Below are positions 54,472 through 64,000 of a stretch of DNA of 64,000 bases, in pieces. A model generated the notes under the pieces. That model was not told where the DNA came from and did no database searches. It saw only the letters and a program-made list of their open reading frames with translations. This stretch comes from Thalassospira sp. MCCC 1A01428. GTDB taxonomy: Bacteria; Pseudomonadota; Alphaproteobacteria; Rhodospirillales; Thalassospiraceae. The position numbers and the translations under genes were made by a program. Position 1 is the first letter of the stretch. Each line of letters starts with the position of its first letter. The stretch covers positions 16,379-80,378 of the forward strand of contig NZ_JFJZ01000022.1 of the NCBI RefSeq assembly GCF_002115825.1. Reading direction: 5' to 3'.

Positions 54472-55344
54472 ATTTGCGGTCTCTCTCCAAATTGTTTTTG
54501 CCCTGCCAGACAGGACGACGGTTGCGCGAACGCGCACCGAGGACAATTACGCACCTTATATGTCCCGATGTCAGAGCAAAGTCAATGTTTCAAGCCGAAG
54601 CATTGCATTGCACCATCATCGTTTTTACCCTGGCTGCCAGACACCGCACATCGTCAAATTTCCCCCACAAGGGCATGAAGATGCACGACTCTTTGAAACG
54701 ATACGGTTTGGGGCTTTTGTCCCCCATGTTATCCACAGCCAAAGCAAGTTGGAAACCCTTTGAGAATAAAGGAAAACTATAGTTTGACCAATCATTGAAA
54801 CCGTCTTTTTTCACATAAATTACATGAACTTAGCTGTCAGAATCTGTCAGATTCCAGGCGGAGGTAATATATTGTTAACCCGCAAGGCTGGATTTCATCG
54901 GCAAACAAAGGTAACTTGTGTCCGTCGCAGGGTCTGACGGTTATCGACCTACTATATGTAGCGTATTGTATAGCGAGTCCCTGTAATATTGCGAAACACG
55001 GCCGATAAAAAACCCCGACATTCCAGTTGCTTGTGGGTGATTCAACTATTGTTAACCAGATCGGCAAAAACTCTCATTACAGCAAAGATGCCACACACCG
55101 CTACATGTAGTAGCTTAATTTGATGTCAACCACAAAGTTTGGTGGACGGGGCACTTTTCATCCCCTTATAATGCGCTCCCGCGGGCCTTGTGCCCCAGGG
55201 TGAATTCCACCAATAATTTGGCCAAACCGGACACGACCAATTCCCTAAGGTCGGTGGGGCGGCTTGACGTTGTGAGCAAACAATATCTGGTCTATCAGAT
55301 ACTGGCCGCATTGCGCCGTATCGGGGCCAATAACGGAGCAAACC
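54472..55344. other. Long regulatory-looking region upstream of nrdJ
   Basis: 873 bp without a gene. It holds: a perfect DnaA box TTATCCACA at 54729-54737; a 10-bp tandem repeat CTGTCAGA(A/T)T at 54834-54853, which also makes the dyad GAATCTG-T-CAGATTC; NrdR-box-like palindromes CTATATGTAG at 54952-54961 and CTACATGTAG at 55101-55110; and a perfect -10 TATAAT at 55167-55172 with a GC-rich discriminator. The leader from that -10 would be about 165 nt. Confidence 0.55.
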
Positions 55345-58300
55345 ATGCGGATTACCAGGCAGTTCACACAGGAAGATGTCAGCCCGTATGCCGACATCGA
55401 TTTTCGCAAGTCATCCTGCAAAATCAAAAACCCCGATGGCTCGACCGTTTTTGAAATGAACGACATTGACGTGCCGTCAACCTGGTCGCAGGTGGCAAGC
55501 GATGTTCTTGCCCAGAAGTATTTCCGCAAGGCGGGCGTTCCCGTTGCCTTGAAACCGGTCAAGGAAAAAGACGTTCCCCAATGGCTTTGGCGCCACGAGG
55601 CTGACAAGACCAAACTGGAGAAAATGCCTGCAGAAGAGCGCTATACCAGCGAGCTTAGCGCGACCCAGGTATTTGATCGTCTGGCGGGCACATGGGCTTA
55701 TTGGGGCTGGAAAGGCGGCTATTTCGATGGCGAATCCGATGCCCGCGCCTTTTTTGATGAAATGCGTTACCAGCTTGCCCATCAGATGGGCGCGCCGAAC
55801 TCGCCGCAATGGTTTAACACCGGCCTGCATTGGGCCTATGGCATTGACGGCCCGGCACAGGGTCATTCCTATGTTGATTATCTGACTGGTAAGCTGACCA
55901 AATCCACCGGTTCTTACGAACACCCGCAGCCCCATGCCTGCTTCATCCAGTCGGTTTCGGACGATCTGGTCAATGAAGGCGGCATCATGGACTTGTGGAC
56001 CCGTGAAGCCCGCCTGTTCAAATATGGCTCGGGCACCGGATCAAACTTTTCCAACGTGCGCGGCGAAGGCGAATCACTTTCGGGTGGCGGGCGCTCTTCG
56101 GGCCTGATGAGCTTCCTTAAGATTGGCGACCGTGCCGCGGGTGCCATCAAATCGGGCGGCACCACGCGCCGCGCTGCCAAAATGGTGGTGGTTGATATTG
56201 ACCACCCCGACATTGAAAAATATATCGACTGGAAAGTCGTTGAAGAACAAAAGGTTGCAGCCCTTGTTGCCGGTTCCAAACTGGCGGAAAAACACCTGAC
56301 CGCCGTTTTGACCGCATGCAACAACTGGGACGGTGCCGCCGATTCTGATGAACGGTTAAACCCGCGCAGCAACCCGCAGCTTAAAGAAGCCATTCTTTCA
56401 GCACGTTCTGTGATGATCCCCGATTCTTACATCAACAAGATCATTCAGTTCGCCCGTGAAGGCTTCACCGAAATCAGCTTTAAAACCTATGACACCGACT
56501 GGGACTCGGAAGCCTATCTGACGGTTTCAGGCCAGAACTCCAATAACTCGGTCCGTGTGTCGAACGACTTTTTGCAAGCTGTTCTTGATGATGGCAACTG
56601 GAACCTGATCCGCCGCACCGATGGCAAGATTGCCCAAACCATCAGCGCACGCGATTTGTGGGACAAGGTTGGCGAAGCCGCCTGGGCCTGTGCCGATCCC
56701 GGCATCCAGTACGACACCACCATCAATGAATGGCACACCTGCCCCACATCTGGCCGCATCAATGCGTCCAATCCGTGCTCGGAATACATGTTCCTCGATG
56801 ATACCGCCTGTAACCTGGCATCGATGAACCTGATGAACTTCCGTTCCGATGATGGCGGCATTGATGTTGCGGCATATGAACATGCCGTGCGTTTGTGGAC
56901 CGTTGTTCTGGAAGTATCGGTTTTGATGGCACAGTTCCCATCGGACCGCATTGCCGAACTGTCCTATCGTTACCGTACCCTTGGCCTGGGCTATGCCAAT
57001 ATTGGCGGCCTGCTGATGAGCATGGGCATTTCCTATGACAGCGACGAAGGCCGCGCGATTTGTGCGTCCCTGACCGCGATCATGTGTGGTGTTTCCTATG
57101 CCACGTCCGCCGAAATGGCGGGCGAGCTGGGTGCCTTTGCCGGCTATGCCGACAATGCCGATGAAATGCTGCGCGTTATGCGCAACCATCGCCGTGCCGC
57201 CCACGGCGAACAGGAAGGTTACGAAGGCCTTTCGATTAACCCGGTACCGCTAATCGCCGCTGACAGCCCCTATGCCGAACTGCCCGTTGCGGCCCGTGCA
57301 GCATGGGACAAGGCACTGGAACTGGGCGAAAAGCATGGCTATCGCAACGCCCAAACCACCGTTATCGCCCCGACCGGCACCATCGGCCTGGTGATGGATT
57401 GTGACACCACCGGAATCGAGCCGGACTTTGCCCTGGTGAAATTTAAAAAGCTGGCTGGCGGCGGTTATTTCAAAATCATCAACCGCACCGTTCCCGTTGC
57501 CCTGGCAACGCTGGGCTATACCGAAAACCAGATCCGCGACATGGAAAAATACGCGGTTGGTTATGGTACGCTCAAGGGCTCGCCAACCATCACCCACGAC
57601 GCTCTTCGCGCCAAAGGCTTTGACGACGCAGCCCTGGCAAAGATTGAAGGCGCGCTTGAAAACGCATTCGACATCAAATTCGTGTTTAACAAATACACCT
57701 TTGGTGAAGAATACTGCGTCAAGCAGCTGGGTCTGGATGGCAAAGCGATTAGCGATATCAGCTTTGACATGCTGGCCGCCCTTGGCTTTAGCAAAAAAGA
57801 AATCGAAGCTGCCAACACCTATGTGTGTGGTGCAATGACCCTGGAAGGGGCACCGCATTTGCGCGACGAAGATTTGTCGGTGTTTGATTGTGCAAATCCG
57901 TGTGGCCGTACCGGCAAGCGTTACCTGTCGGCTGACAGCCACATTCGCATGATGGCCGCTGCCCAGCCGTTTATTTCCGGTGCAATTTCCAAAACCATCA
58001 ACATGCCCAACAATGCCTCGATCCAGGATTGCAAGGATGCCTATATCCATTCCTGGAAACTGGGCTTGAAGGCCAATGCGCTCTATCGTGATGGATCGAA
58101 ACTCAGCCAGCCGCTAAACTCTGCCCTGGTTGAAGAAGACGATTATGCCGATCAGCCAACCGCTGCCAAGGCAACCGAGGCGTCGGAAAAAATCGTCGAA
58201 AAAATCATCGAACGGGTTATTCGCGGTGATCGCCGTTCGCTGCCCTCGCGTCGCAAGGGTTACACCCAGAAGGCCACCGTTGGCGGCCATAAGGTTTACC

Positions 58301-59067
58301 TGCGCACCGGTGAATATGAAGACGGCAAACTGGGTGAAATCTTCATCGACATGCACAAGGAAGGTGCAGCTTTCCGGTCGTTGATGAACAATTTTGCCAT
58401 CGCAGTTTCCATTGGCCTGCAATATGGCGTGCCGCTGGAAGAATATGTCGAAGCCTTCACTTTCACCCGCTTTGAACCGTCGGGCATGGTGTCGGGCAAC
58501 GATGCGATCAAAATGGCAACCTCCATTCTTGATTACATGTTCCGCGAACTTGCCATTTCCTATCTGGGCCGCAACGACCTTGCCCATGTTCAACCCAACG
58601 ACATTCTGCCCGATGCCGTAGGTTCGGGCGTTGCCGAAGGCAATTTGGGTGACGAAGCCAAAGCCGAAGACAAGGCAATTGATACCATTCGCAAAGTAGC
58701 GTCTAGCGGGTTCGTCCGTCGTAACCTGTATGTTGTAGATGGTGGCCTGCCGACGGAAGAAACCGTTACCTTAAAGGCAACCGGAACAGATCATGCCCAC
58801 AGCCATGATCATGACCATAGCCATCACAGTGCTGAAACCGCATCGGCGGCATCCGCCGGGACCGCTTCATCTTCGCAAAATAACGCTATTCTAACGGTCA
58901 GCGAAGAAGTCATGTCAAAAACCGACGCCAAAATGGACCGTATCCGCGAAGCCCGGATGAAGGGCTATGAGGGCGACGCCTGCCCTGATTGCGGTAACTT
59001 CACGCTGGTACGTAACGGCACCTGCCTGAAATGCGATTCTTGTGGTGGCACCACCGGTTGTTCGTAA
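55345..59067 (+). CDS. nrdJ: Adenosylcobalamin-dependent ribonucleotide reductase, class II
   Basis: 1240 residues. It makes deoxynucleotides from ribonucleotides using a radical from adenosylcobalamin, without oxygen need. First redox Cys in PHACFIQS (about residue 200), radical Cys in SNPCSEYM (about 478), second redox Cys in [11 protein letters not shown], barrel motif [11 protein letters not shown]. The C-terminal CxxC tail CPDCG...[14 protein letters not shown] should be the re-reduction arm. Before it, near residues 1149-1162, is a His-rich stretch ([12 protein letters not shown]) that is unusual. ATG 55345 has GGAG upstream. No nrdAB or nrdD is nearby. Confidence 0.97.
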   Translation: MRITRQFTQEDVSPYADIDFRKSSCKIKNPDGSTVFEMNDIDVPSTWSQVASDVLAQKYFRKAGVPVALKPVKEKDVPQWLWRHEADKTKLEKMPAEERYTSELSATQVFDRLAGTWAYWGWKGGYFDGESDARAFFDEMRYQLAHQMGAPNSPQWFNTGLHWAYGIDGPAQGHSYVDYLTGKLTKSTGSYEHPQPHACFIQSVSDDLVNEGGIMDLWTREARLFKYGSGTGSNFSNVRGEGESLSGGGRSSGLMSFLKIGDRAAGAIKSGGTTRRAAKMVVVDIDHPDIEKYIDWKVVEEQKVAALVAGSKLAEKHLTAVLTACNNWDGAADSDERLNPRSNPQLKEAILSARSVMIPDSYINKIIQFAREGFTEISFKTYDTDWDSEAYLTVSGQNSNNSVRVSNDFLQAVLDDGNWNLIRRTDGKIAQTISARDLWDKVGEAAWACADPGIQYDTTINEWHTCPTSGRINASNPCSEYMFLDDTACNLASMNLMNFRSDDGGIDVAAYEHAVRLWTVVLEVSVLMAQFPSDRIAELSYRYRTLGLGYANIGGLLMSMGISYDSDEGRAICASLTAIMCGVSYATSAEMAGELGAFAGYADNADEMLRVMRNHRRAAHGEQEGYEGLSINPVPLIAADSPYAELPVAARAAWDKALELGEKHGYRNAQTTVIAPTGTIGLVMDCDTTGIEPDFALVKFKKLAGGGYFKIINRTVPVALATLGYTENQIRDMEKYAVGYGTLKGSPTITHDALRAKGFDDAALAKIEGALENAFDIKFVFNKYTFGEEYCVKQLGLDGKAISDISFDMLAALGFSKKEIEAANTYVCGAMTLEGAPHLRDEDLSVFDCANPCGRTGKRYLSADSHIRMMAAAQPFISGAISKTINMPNNASIQDCKDAYIHSWKLGLKANALYRDGSKLSQPLNSALVEEDDYADQPTAAKATEASEKIVEKIIERVIRGDRRSLPSRRKGYTQKATVGGHKVYLRTGEYEDGKLGEIFIDMHKEGAAFRSLMNNFAIAVSIGLQYGVPLEEYVEAFTFTRFEPSGMVSGNDAIKMATSILDYMFRELAISYLGRNDLAHVQPNDILPDAVGSGVAEGNLGDEAKAEDKAIDTIRKVASSGFVRRNLYVVDGGLPTEETVTLKATGTDHAHSHDHDHSHHSAETASAASAGTASSSQNNAILTVSEEVMSKTDAKMDRIREARMKGYEGDACPDCGNFTLVRNGTCLKCDSCGGTTGCS

Positions 59068-59116
59068 AACATAGCACGCAAACCTGATCTAAGTGCGGCA
59101 AAGCCTTGGCATTATC

Positions 59117-59147
59117 AACCGGTCGGAATTATTTCCGGCCGGTTTTT
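59117..59147 (+). terminator. Intrinsic terminator after nrdJ
   Basis: 12-bp arms AACCGGTCGGAA / TTCCGGCCGGTT (one G-T) with a TTAT loop, followed by TTTATTT. Confidence 0.92.
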
Positions 59148-59308
59148 ATTTATCCGTGTGATTGGTCATAAAATTCGTCGTTATCCCCCTCTCACAACGG
59201 AACATCTTTGTTTTCACAGCGTTATCGCTTGGTTCGCCTGTCATGGACCAATACCGGAACAAGACAGGCTCCAAAAATAACAAAGTCTTTCAGACAGGAG
59301 TTTCCCCG

Positions 59309-59521
59309 ATGGCTATGAGCCGTGTTCTTGGTGCCGTTTTGCTGGTTGTTGGCATTTTGCTGCTGGTCTTTGGCCTAAATGCGACCGACAAACCGGTTGA
59401 GGAATTGTCCAACACTTTCCTTGGTCACTACACCGATGAAACCATGTGGTATCTGGTTGGTGGCGGTGCCGCTGCCGTTGCCGGTATTTTAATGGTTCTG
59501 TTCGGGGGCAAGCGCCGCTAA
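59309..59521 (+). CDS. DUF3185-like small membrane protein
   Basis: 70 residues, two membrane helices (VLGAVLLVVGILLLVFGLNA and TMWYLVGGGAAAVAGILMVLFG) joined by a short polar loop with SNTFLGHYTDETMW. This is the DUF3185 layout; function unknown. AGGAG lies nine bases before ATG 59309. The longer frame from 59162 adds a sequence with no conserved look. Single gene. Confidence 0.82.
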   Translation: MAMSRVLGAVLLVVGILLLVFGLNATDKPVEELSNTFLGHYTDETMWYLVGGGAAAVAGILMVLFGGKRR

Positions 59522-59667
59522 TCAGGCGCACAAACAACAAAATCACGGTTTCTTCCGATGAAAAAGCAATCACCGGTTCCCATATGCACTAACGCGTTAT
59601 AGTCTTTGTGCCATAAAAAGTTATAAGACTGTTATCTGTAGTGTTTGCGCGTCGGGAGAAACCACCA

Positions 59668-59895
59668 ATGTCCCAGACTGGACAGCGACTATCGGACAAG
59701 ATCATTCTCGCCCATCGCCAGGCCGTTGAAGAAGGCAAGGCAGAGGTCGCAGAAATGCTTATTCAGGCGCTGGAAATTGACGCTTCCTATGTTGGCGGGC
59801 CGCAGCCGGAACAACGCGAAAACCTGGAAGATGTCGAAGGTGCCTTTAGTTTGCAGGCCGAGTTTCGCGCCAAACATGGCCGCAGTCATCCATGA
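59668..59895 (+). CDS. Small hypothetical protein
   Basis: 75 residues, soluble: helix RLSDKIILAHRQAVEEGKAEVAEMLIQALEID, then a polar C-terminus (GGPQPEQRENLEDVEGAF...). No family recognised, although such sequences recur in Rhodospirillales. GGGAGAA lies about nine bases before ATG 59668; an upstream GTG at 59641 would add nine residues. Good ribosome site and coding-like composition are the support. Confidence 0.65.
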   Translation: MSQTGQRLSDKIILAHRQAVEEGKAEVAEMLIQALEIDASYVGGPQPEQRENLEDVEGAFSLQAEFRAKHGRSHP

Positions 59896-60054
59896 CTTAA
59901 ACATCCCCTGCCCGACACCATATTTCCTGTTTTTCACACAATACCGGTCGACATAGCCGGTTTGCGAACAGATTGTTGCCAAAGCGGCTCTGGTCGGGGG
60001 CACCGTTCCGCGTAATGATATCCCAAACAGATTTCATTTTGCGAAGGCCAACAC

Positions 60055-60879
60055 ATGCCCCATTCTTCCAACATTCCCCAAACCAACGCGCTGGCCCCGA
60101 TATTTATTTCCCACGGGTCGCCCATGCTGGTTGCACGGCAAAGCACACCGGCATTCAATTTCCTTCACACCGAATTACCTGACCACCTTGATGGTGCGCA
60201 GGCCATTCTTATCGTTTCGGCCCATTGGCAGGCCCCCGTTGCCACCATTTCAACCGCACAGCACCAGGAAACCATCCACGATTTTTACGGTTTTCCCGAT
60301 GCGCTGTATCAGTTGCATTACGATGTTGCAGGTGCCCCGGACCTTGCCAGCACCATTGCCCACAAAATTGGTGCAAAAACCGATGACCAGCGCGGGCTGG
60401 ACCACGGCGCATGGATGCCGATGATTTTGGCGCGTCCACAGGCAGATATCCCTGTATTTCAGCTGTCCATGATCGAAAATGGCAGCCCCGCCGATCATTT
60501 TGCCCTTGGCAAAAAATTACGCGGCCTGCGTGAAATGGGGGTTTTGGTAATCGGCAGTGGTGCCATGACCCATAATTTACGCGCGCTTGACCGCAATGAC
60601 GGTCCCAATGCCGACGCCTGGGCCGAAGAATTTTGCCAATGGATGGTTGAAAACACCAAACAGCACGATATCGACACGTTGCTGGCCTATCGCTCAAAGG
60701 CCCCTCATGCCCGCATGGCCCACCCCCATGATGACCATCTGATGCCATTTTATGTGGCTCTTGGTGCTGCCGATGATCATTACATCTGTAAAACACTGCA
60801 TCACAGCATCGAATTTGGCAACCTTGCCATGACAGCGCTTCGCTTTTACGATCAGGAAACGTCGATTAAAGCAGCCTGA
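60055..60879 (+). CDS. DODA-type extradiol ring-opening dioxygenase
   Basis: 274 residues, LigB/DODA superfamily related to E. coli YgiD (4,5-DOPA dioxygenase). Iron ligands and active-site His: FISHGSPM (near residue 21), SAHWQAP (near 58), LDHGAWMPM (near 122), GAMTHNLRAL (near 177) and HPHDDHLMPFYVALGA (near 225). It opens catechol-type rings next to the diol; the physiological substrate is unknown. It is followed 15 bp later by the YjbQ-like gene, so they may be co-transcribed. Confidence 0.93.
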   Translation: MPHSSNIPQTNALAPIFISHGSPMLVARQSTPAFNFLHTELPDHLDGAQAILIVSAHWQAPVATISTAQHQETIHDFYGFPDALYQLHYDVAGAPDLASTIAHKIGAKTDDQRGLDHGAWMPMILARPQADIPVFQLSMIENGSPADHFALGKKLRGLREMGVLVIGSGAMTHNLRALDRNDGPNADAWAEEFCQWMVENTKQHDIDTLLAYRSKAPHARMAHPHDDHLMPFYVALGAADDHYICKTLHHSIEFGNLAMTALRFYDQETSIKAA

Positions 60880-60894
60880 AACAGGAAGTTCCTA

Positions 60895-61314
60895 TTGCAG
60901 CAATATCAAACCCGGCTTGAAATTCGGACACAAGGCCAAGGTCTGATCGAATTTACACATTTGGTCGAAGGCTGGCTGAATGAATGCGCCCTTGAAAACG
61001 GTATTCTGACCGTGTTCTGCGCCCATACATCAGCCAGCCTGACCATTCAGGAAAATGCTGACCCGGACGTGCAGCATGACCTGCAAGTGTTTTTCAAACG
61101 CCTGGTCGCCGAAGACCCGAACCTTTATCGCCATACATGCGAAGGGCCGGACGACATGCCGGCCCACATTCGTGCCGCCCTTACCAACGTGTCCCTTGGA
61201 ATTCCGGTGCAAAATGGCCGTATGGTTTTGGGAACATGGCAAGGCATTTACCTGTTTGAACACCGCAATGCACCGCATCGCAGGCAAATCAACCTGCACA
61301 TCATCGGCCAATAA
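60895..61314 (+). CDS. yjbQ: YjbQ/UPF0047 family protein
   Basis: 139 residues. Signatures: FCAHTSASLTIQENADPDVQHDL (near residues 41-65), DDMPAHIRAALTN, and LGTWQGIYLFEHR. YjbQ can show weak thiamine-phosphate synthase activity, but its real role is not known. The start is TTG at 60895, with AGGAAG seven bases upstream; no closer ATG exists. Fifteen bp from the dioxygenase gene. Confidence 0.93.
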   Translation: MQQYQTRLEIRTQGQGLIEFTHLVEGWLNECALENGILTVFCAHTSASLTIQENADPDVQHDLQVFFKRLVAEDPNLYRHTCEGPDDMPAHIRAALTNVSLGIPVQNGRMVLGTWQGIYLFEHRNAPHRRQINLHIIGQ

Positions 61315-61340
61315 ACCGGCTGGTTCTGCCTGCAGAGTAC

Positions 61341-61373
61341 GGCAATGGCAGGTATCTATCTCCTGCCATTGCC
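61341..61373. terminator. Hairpin between the convergent yjbQ and phosphoethanolamine transferase genes
   Basis: 12-bp perfect arms GGCAATGGCAGG / CCTGCCATTGCC with a 9-nt loop. No T-run. A third partial copy (CCTGCCATT) follows at 61381-61389. Confidence 0.6.
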
Positions 61374-61424
61374 AAGTATCCTGCCATTTCACTCACGACA
61401 CGCCCAGGGTGCTGCATCGTACCA

Positions 61425-63119
61425 TTATTGCAAAACCGTTGCCCTGGCGGCGGCTATGCCAACACTGGGGCACTGTGCGAAAATATCCTGCTTTTTATGG
61501 TACAATTTCGTCTGAATACCAAAGGCACCCAACACAGTTGAAAAAATGTTGTCTTGCGAAAAGTCACGGGTTTTGCCTATCGCGTCAAAACATTTCAGAT
61601 CGATGTGCCGGTCCTTGATAAACCCGTCCGACATCCAGACCTGAAATGGCACATGGGTTTGTTGCTCTGGCGCAAATCGATACGGGGTGCCATGCAAATA
61701 TATGCCCATTTCCCCCAAAGATTCACCGTGGTCCGACAGATAAATCAGCGCAGTATCGTATTTATCCTGATAACTGGCCAGTTTTGCGACCAGTTGCGAT
61801 ATTACGAAATCGGTATAGCGGATCGTATTGTCGTAAGAATTGACCAGTTCTTCATGGCTGCAATTTTCGATATCACTGCGCGGGCAGTCCGGCATAAAAG
61901 TACGAAATGCCTTGGGGTAGCGTTTATAATATGTTGGCCCGTGGCTCCCGATCAGGTGCAAGCCAACCAACCGGTCGCCAGTACCTTTCATATCGGCAAT
62001 CTGCTGGTCAATATTGCGCAACATTGCTTCGTCAAGGCAGGCATTGTCGGCGCATAAATCCGGGTAATCTGCGGGGTTAAGGGTCATATGGGGGATGCGG
62101 TCGCATACCCCTTTACAACCGTCGTCATTTTCTTTCCAAAAAACCGAAACCCCGGCCTTTTGCACCACATCAAGTAAACCTTCGCTATTGCGCGCCCGGT
62201 CGGTATCAAACCCTTCGCGGTTTTCGGCCGAAAACATGCACGGCACCGATATCGCTGTGGCCGTACCACAGGAATGCACATTCTGAAACGACACAAGATT
62301 ATCAATTTTACGGGTAAACGGGTTGGTCGGCCGGTCATACCCGTTAACGGCATAATTTTCGGCGCGCGCGGTTTCCCCAATCACCAAAAAGACCAGTTTT
62401 GGTTTGGCACCCGGTTCTTGTGCTGCCAGCGATGCATCCTGCCCAATAATTTTGAACGGCACGTCGCGCGTCAGATAGCGGCGTTTGACATATTTAATCG
62501 TGCTGGCAATATAATTTTCCGGCACGACCTCCTTGGCAAGTTCGCGATTATTGCGCCCAATCGAGGCATAATCCTGATAAAAAAAGCCAACAAAACCCGC
62601 AACAATCACCAAAAAACCGGCCATGGCACCAACCCGGTGATACAGGCCCTGATACCAGCGCTCGGCATATGTCACACGCACAAACAGCAGCAAAATGGCA
62701 GGTAAAACCCCCATCAACACCACCATCGCAACCGAGTGCCCGTTGACATAGGAAACCGCTTCGCGACTGTTGGTTTCAAAAATATTCTGGATCATCGCAC
62801 GGTCAAAAACGATGCGATATTTCACCATGGCAAAGCTAACCATCGCCCCGGTGATTAACACCAGAATAAAAAACGGCTTTAGCGTAAAGCGCGACGAAAA
62901 AGGAATAAAAACAAAATTCAACGCCGCAACAAGCACGATCGGAATTGAAATGACAAAACCGACGCTAAAATTATCCAGCGCAGACAAAATTTCGTAAAAA
63001 TGGCGCAAAAGCGCGAAATTAAGAACAAATGCAAAATATAGCGACAGGGCAAACACAAGTGTCAGTACCCGAACGCGGATCAAAACGGGGGTTTTCAATC
63101 GCGTTACCTTTCCAACCAT
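61425..63119 (-). CDS. eptA: Lipid A phosphoethanolamine transferase
   Basis: 564 residues. Five apparent membrane helices at the N-terminus (to about residue 180), then a periplasmic alkaline-phosphatase-like domain. The nucleophile Thr lies in VFLVIGETARAENYAVNGYDR; zinc-site motifs include YLSDHGESLGE and the CGTAT, C-x-G-x-C cysteines of the EptA/MCR family. It adds phosphoethanolamine from phosphatidylethanolamine to lipid A, changing surface charge. The start is uncertain: ATG 63119 or TTG 63137. Neither has a strong ribosome site. Single gene. Confidence 0.93.
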   Translation of the reverse strand: MVGKVTRLKTPVLIRVRVLTLVFALSLYFAFVLNFALLRHFYEILSALDNFSVGFVISIPIVLVAALNFVFIPFSSRFTLKPFFILVLITGAMVSFAMVKYRIVFDRAMIQNIFETNSREAVSYVNGHSVAMVVLMGVLPAILLLFVRVTYAERWYQGLYHRVGAMAGFLVIVAGFVGFFYQDYASIGRNNRELAKEVVPENYIASTIKYVKRRYLTRDVPFKIIGQDASLAAQEPGAKPKLVFLVIGETARAENYAVNGYDRPTNPFTRKIDNLVSFQNVHSCGTATAISVPCMFSAENREGFDTDRARNSEGLLDVVQKAGVSVFWKENDDGCKGVCDRIPHMTLNPADYPDLCADNACLDEAMLRNIDQQIADMKGTGDRLVGLHLIGSHGPTYYKRYPKAFRTFMPDCPRSDIENCSHEELVNSYDNTIRYTDFVISQLVAKLASYQDKYDTALIYLSDHGESLGEMGIYLHGTPYRFAPEQQTHVPFQVWMSDGFIKDRHIDLKCFDAIGKTRDFSQDNIFSTVLGAFGIQTKLYHKKQDIFAQCPSVGIAAARATVLQ

Positions 63120-63285
63120 CACAAGACAAGGGATCAACCCCTGCCATGCGTGTTGAAAATGGCCGTTACACGATCAGGGGCAATCGCACCCTAATGCGGC
63201 TTCCTGACAGTAAGCTGAAACAGCCAAAATGCCCGCCCCTTAACGTATCAAACCCCAATTCATAGTCGGTTTAACCATCCAGATA

Positions 63286-64000
63286 TCAAACTGTTGTGAC
63301 CGGGCCACGCCGGCGCTTGCTGCTATACAATGCCAGTGCGCTATGGCTGGCCAATGTCACAATCACCACTGCCCCGGCAATCAGGGTGGTGGATGACGGC
63401 ACTTCACCCATAAAGACCCATACCAGCCCGGACCCTAATATCGCTTCGGTCAGCATGATCAATCCTACCTCGGCGGCCGGTATGCGTTTCGCCCCCATCG
63501 ATATGAACGTAAACGACAGCGGCAACACCAGACAGCCCAGTAATATCAGCCATAACGGGTCCCACGGGAACAAGGCCAACGGTGTTGCAGCGGGCGCAAC
63601 ACAAATGGCAACCAGCAAAGCCCCAACCATCATCGCACGAACTGTATCAACCGCAATTCTTGCCCCTAGAACATTGAAATAACACGCCATACACAATGCT
63701 GTTCCCAATGCCAGGATATCGCCCAGCATGTGCGCGCCGCCCAAACCGTTGCCCACAATAATCGCCAGGGCCGCAAACACCACAATGGATGCCACCCAGG
63801 TGCGCAGCGGTTGCCTGCGTTTAAACAGAAATGCACCGATAATGCCGCTGATCAACGGAGTTGCCGCAATAATCACCAGGGTATTGGCCGCATCGGTGTT
63901 CTTGATCGACAAAATAAAACAGGCGCTGGTGCCACCGTAAAACACCCCGGCAAAAATTTCGTCCCGCCGCGGGCGAATGGCCTGCCATAACGGCTGGGGC
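63286..64000 (-). CDS. EamA/DMT-family transporter, 5' end missing
   Basis: About 238 residues visible to the right edge. It has repeated membrane helices of the drug/metabolite transporter fold, with FAGVFYGGTSACFILSIKN, then ATPLISGIIGAFLFKRRQP and the second EamA repeat ending TTLIAGAVVIVTLASHSALAL. The frame stays open past the GTG at 63945 to base 64000 and reads as conserved protein there, so the true start lies outside. A full protein of about 290-300 residues would be expected. Substrate unknown. Confidence 0.9.
   Translation of the reverse strand, partial: PQPLWQAIRPRRDEIFAGVFYGGTSACFILSIKNTDAANTLVIIAATPLISGIIGAFLFKRRQPLRTWVASIVVFAALAIIVGNGLGGAHMLGDILALGTALCMACYFNVLGARIAVDTVRAMMVGALLVAICVAPAATPLALFPWDPLWLILLGCLVLPLSFTFISMGAKRIPAAEVGLIMLTEAILGSGLVWVFMGEVPSSTTLIAGAVVIVTLASHSALALYSSKRRRGPVTTV

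Overview
The window looks like ordinary chromosome from a free-living marine-type alphaproteobacterium of the Rhodospirillales/Thalassospira kind. This is an inference from gene content, with no database search behind it. The main pointers are a class II NrdJ ribonucleotide reductase, the complex I accessory subunit NDUFA12 next to an MlaD-like protein and a DUF2155 protein, DUF2336 and RHH_4 proteins, a 161-residue uS9 with an N-terminal extension, and many intrinsic terminators of one style. I see no insertion sequence, prophage, CRISPR array or rRNA gene. Both ends cut genes: argC on the left and an EamA transporter on the right.

Layout. 1-7.7 kb: argC (partial), a secreted protein, a small membrane protein, a GNAT enzyme, the rplM-rpsI operon, a PaaI-like thioesterase with a large palindrome in front of it, a tail-anchored-looking protein and an ECHDC3-like enoyl-CoA hydratase homologue. 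7.9-12.4 kb: a siderophore module with a periplasmic Fes/IroE-like esterase and a TonB-dependent receptor, read from a promoter overlapped by two Fur-box-like sites and followed by a leader of about 375 nt. 12.4-24.3 kb: LysE exporter, MsrQ-like haem protein, CoA-binding protein, OmpA-like lipoprotein, MscS channel, DJ-1/PfpI protein, an RHH_4 protein, a DUF2336 gene pair and pyruvate kinase. 24.5-28 kb: dCMP deaminase, a receiver protein with Glu at the phosphoacceptor position beside a helical partner, and two tRNA-Asp genes lying in identical 106-nt repeats.

28.3-35.7 kb is a complete peptide-uptake operon: binding protein, two permeases, two ATPases, an M19 dipeptidase and an AraC-type regulator, with several dyads upstream. 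It should import short peptides and hydrolyse them in the cytoplasm. 35.8-49.4 kb holds an SDR enzyme, a YciA-like thioesterase, parE, glutaminase, cytochrome b561, a lipoprotein, two hydrolases, a DEAD-box helicase with a very long tail, a GNAT-Rrf2 pair, an Lrp/AsnC regulator and a MATE exporter. 49.4-64 kb holds a dyad-rich intergenic region with two perfect DnaA boxes, an esterase, a Cache-type chemoreceptor, the NDUFA12-mlaD-DUF2155 block, nrdJ behind a long regulatory-looking region, a DODA-type dioxygenase, YjbQ, a lipid A phosphoethanolamine transferase and the EamA fragment.

Nothing here is clearly a new defence or biosynthetic system. The items most worth a second look are the DnaA-box/dyad cluster at 49.67-49.83 kb, the Glu-receiver and its partner at 25.3-26.4 kb, the Fur-controlled long leader at 11.9-12.3 kb, the nrdJ upstream region, and the stack of perfect palindromes before the peptide operon.
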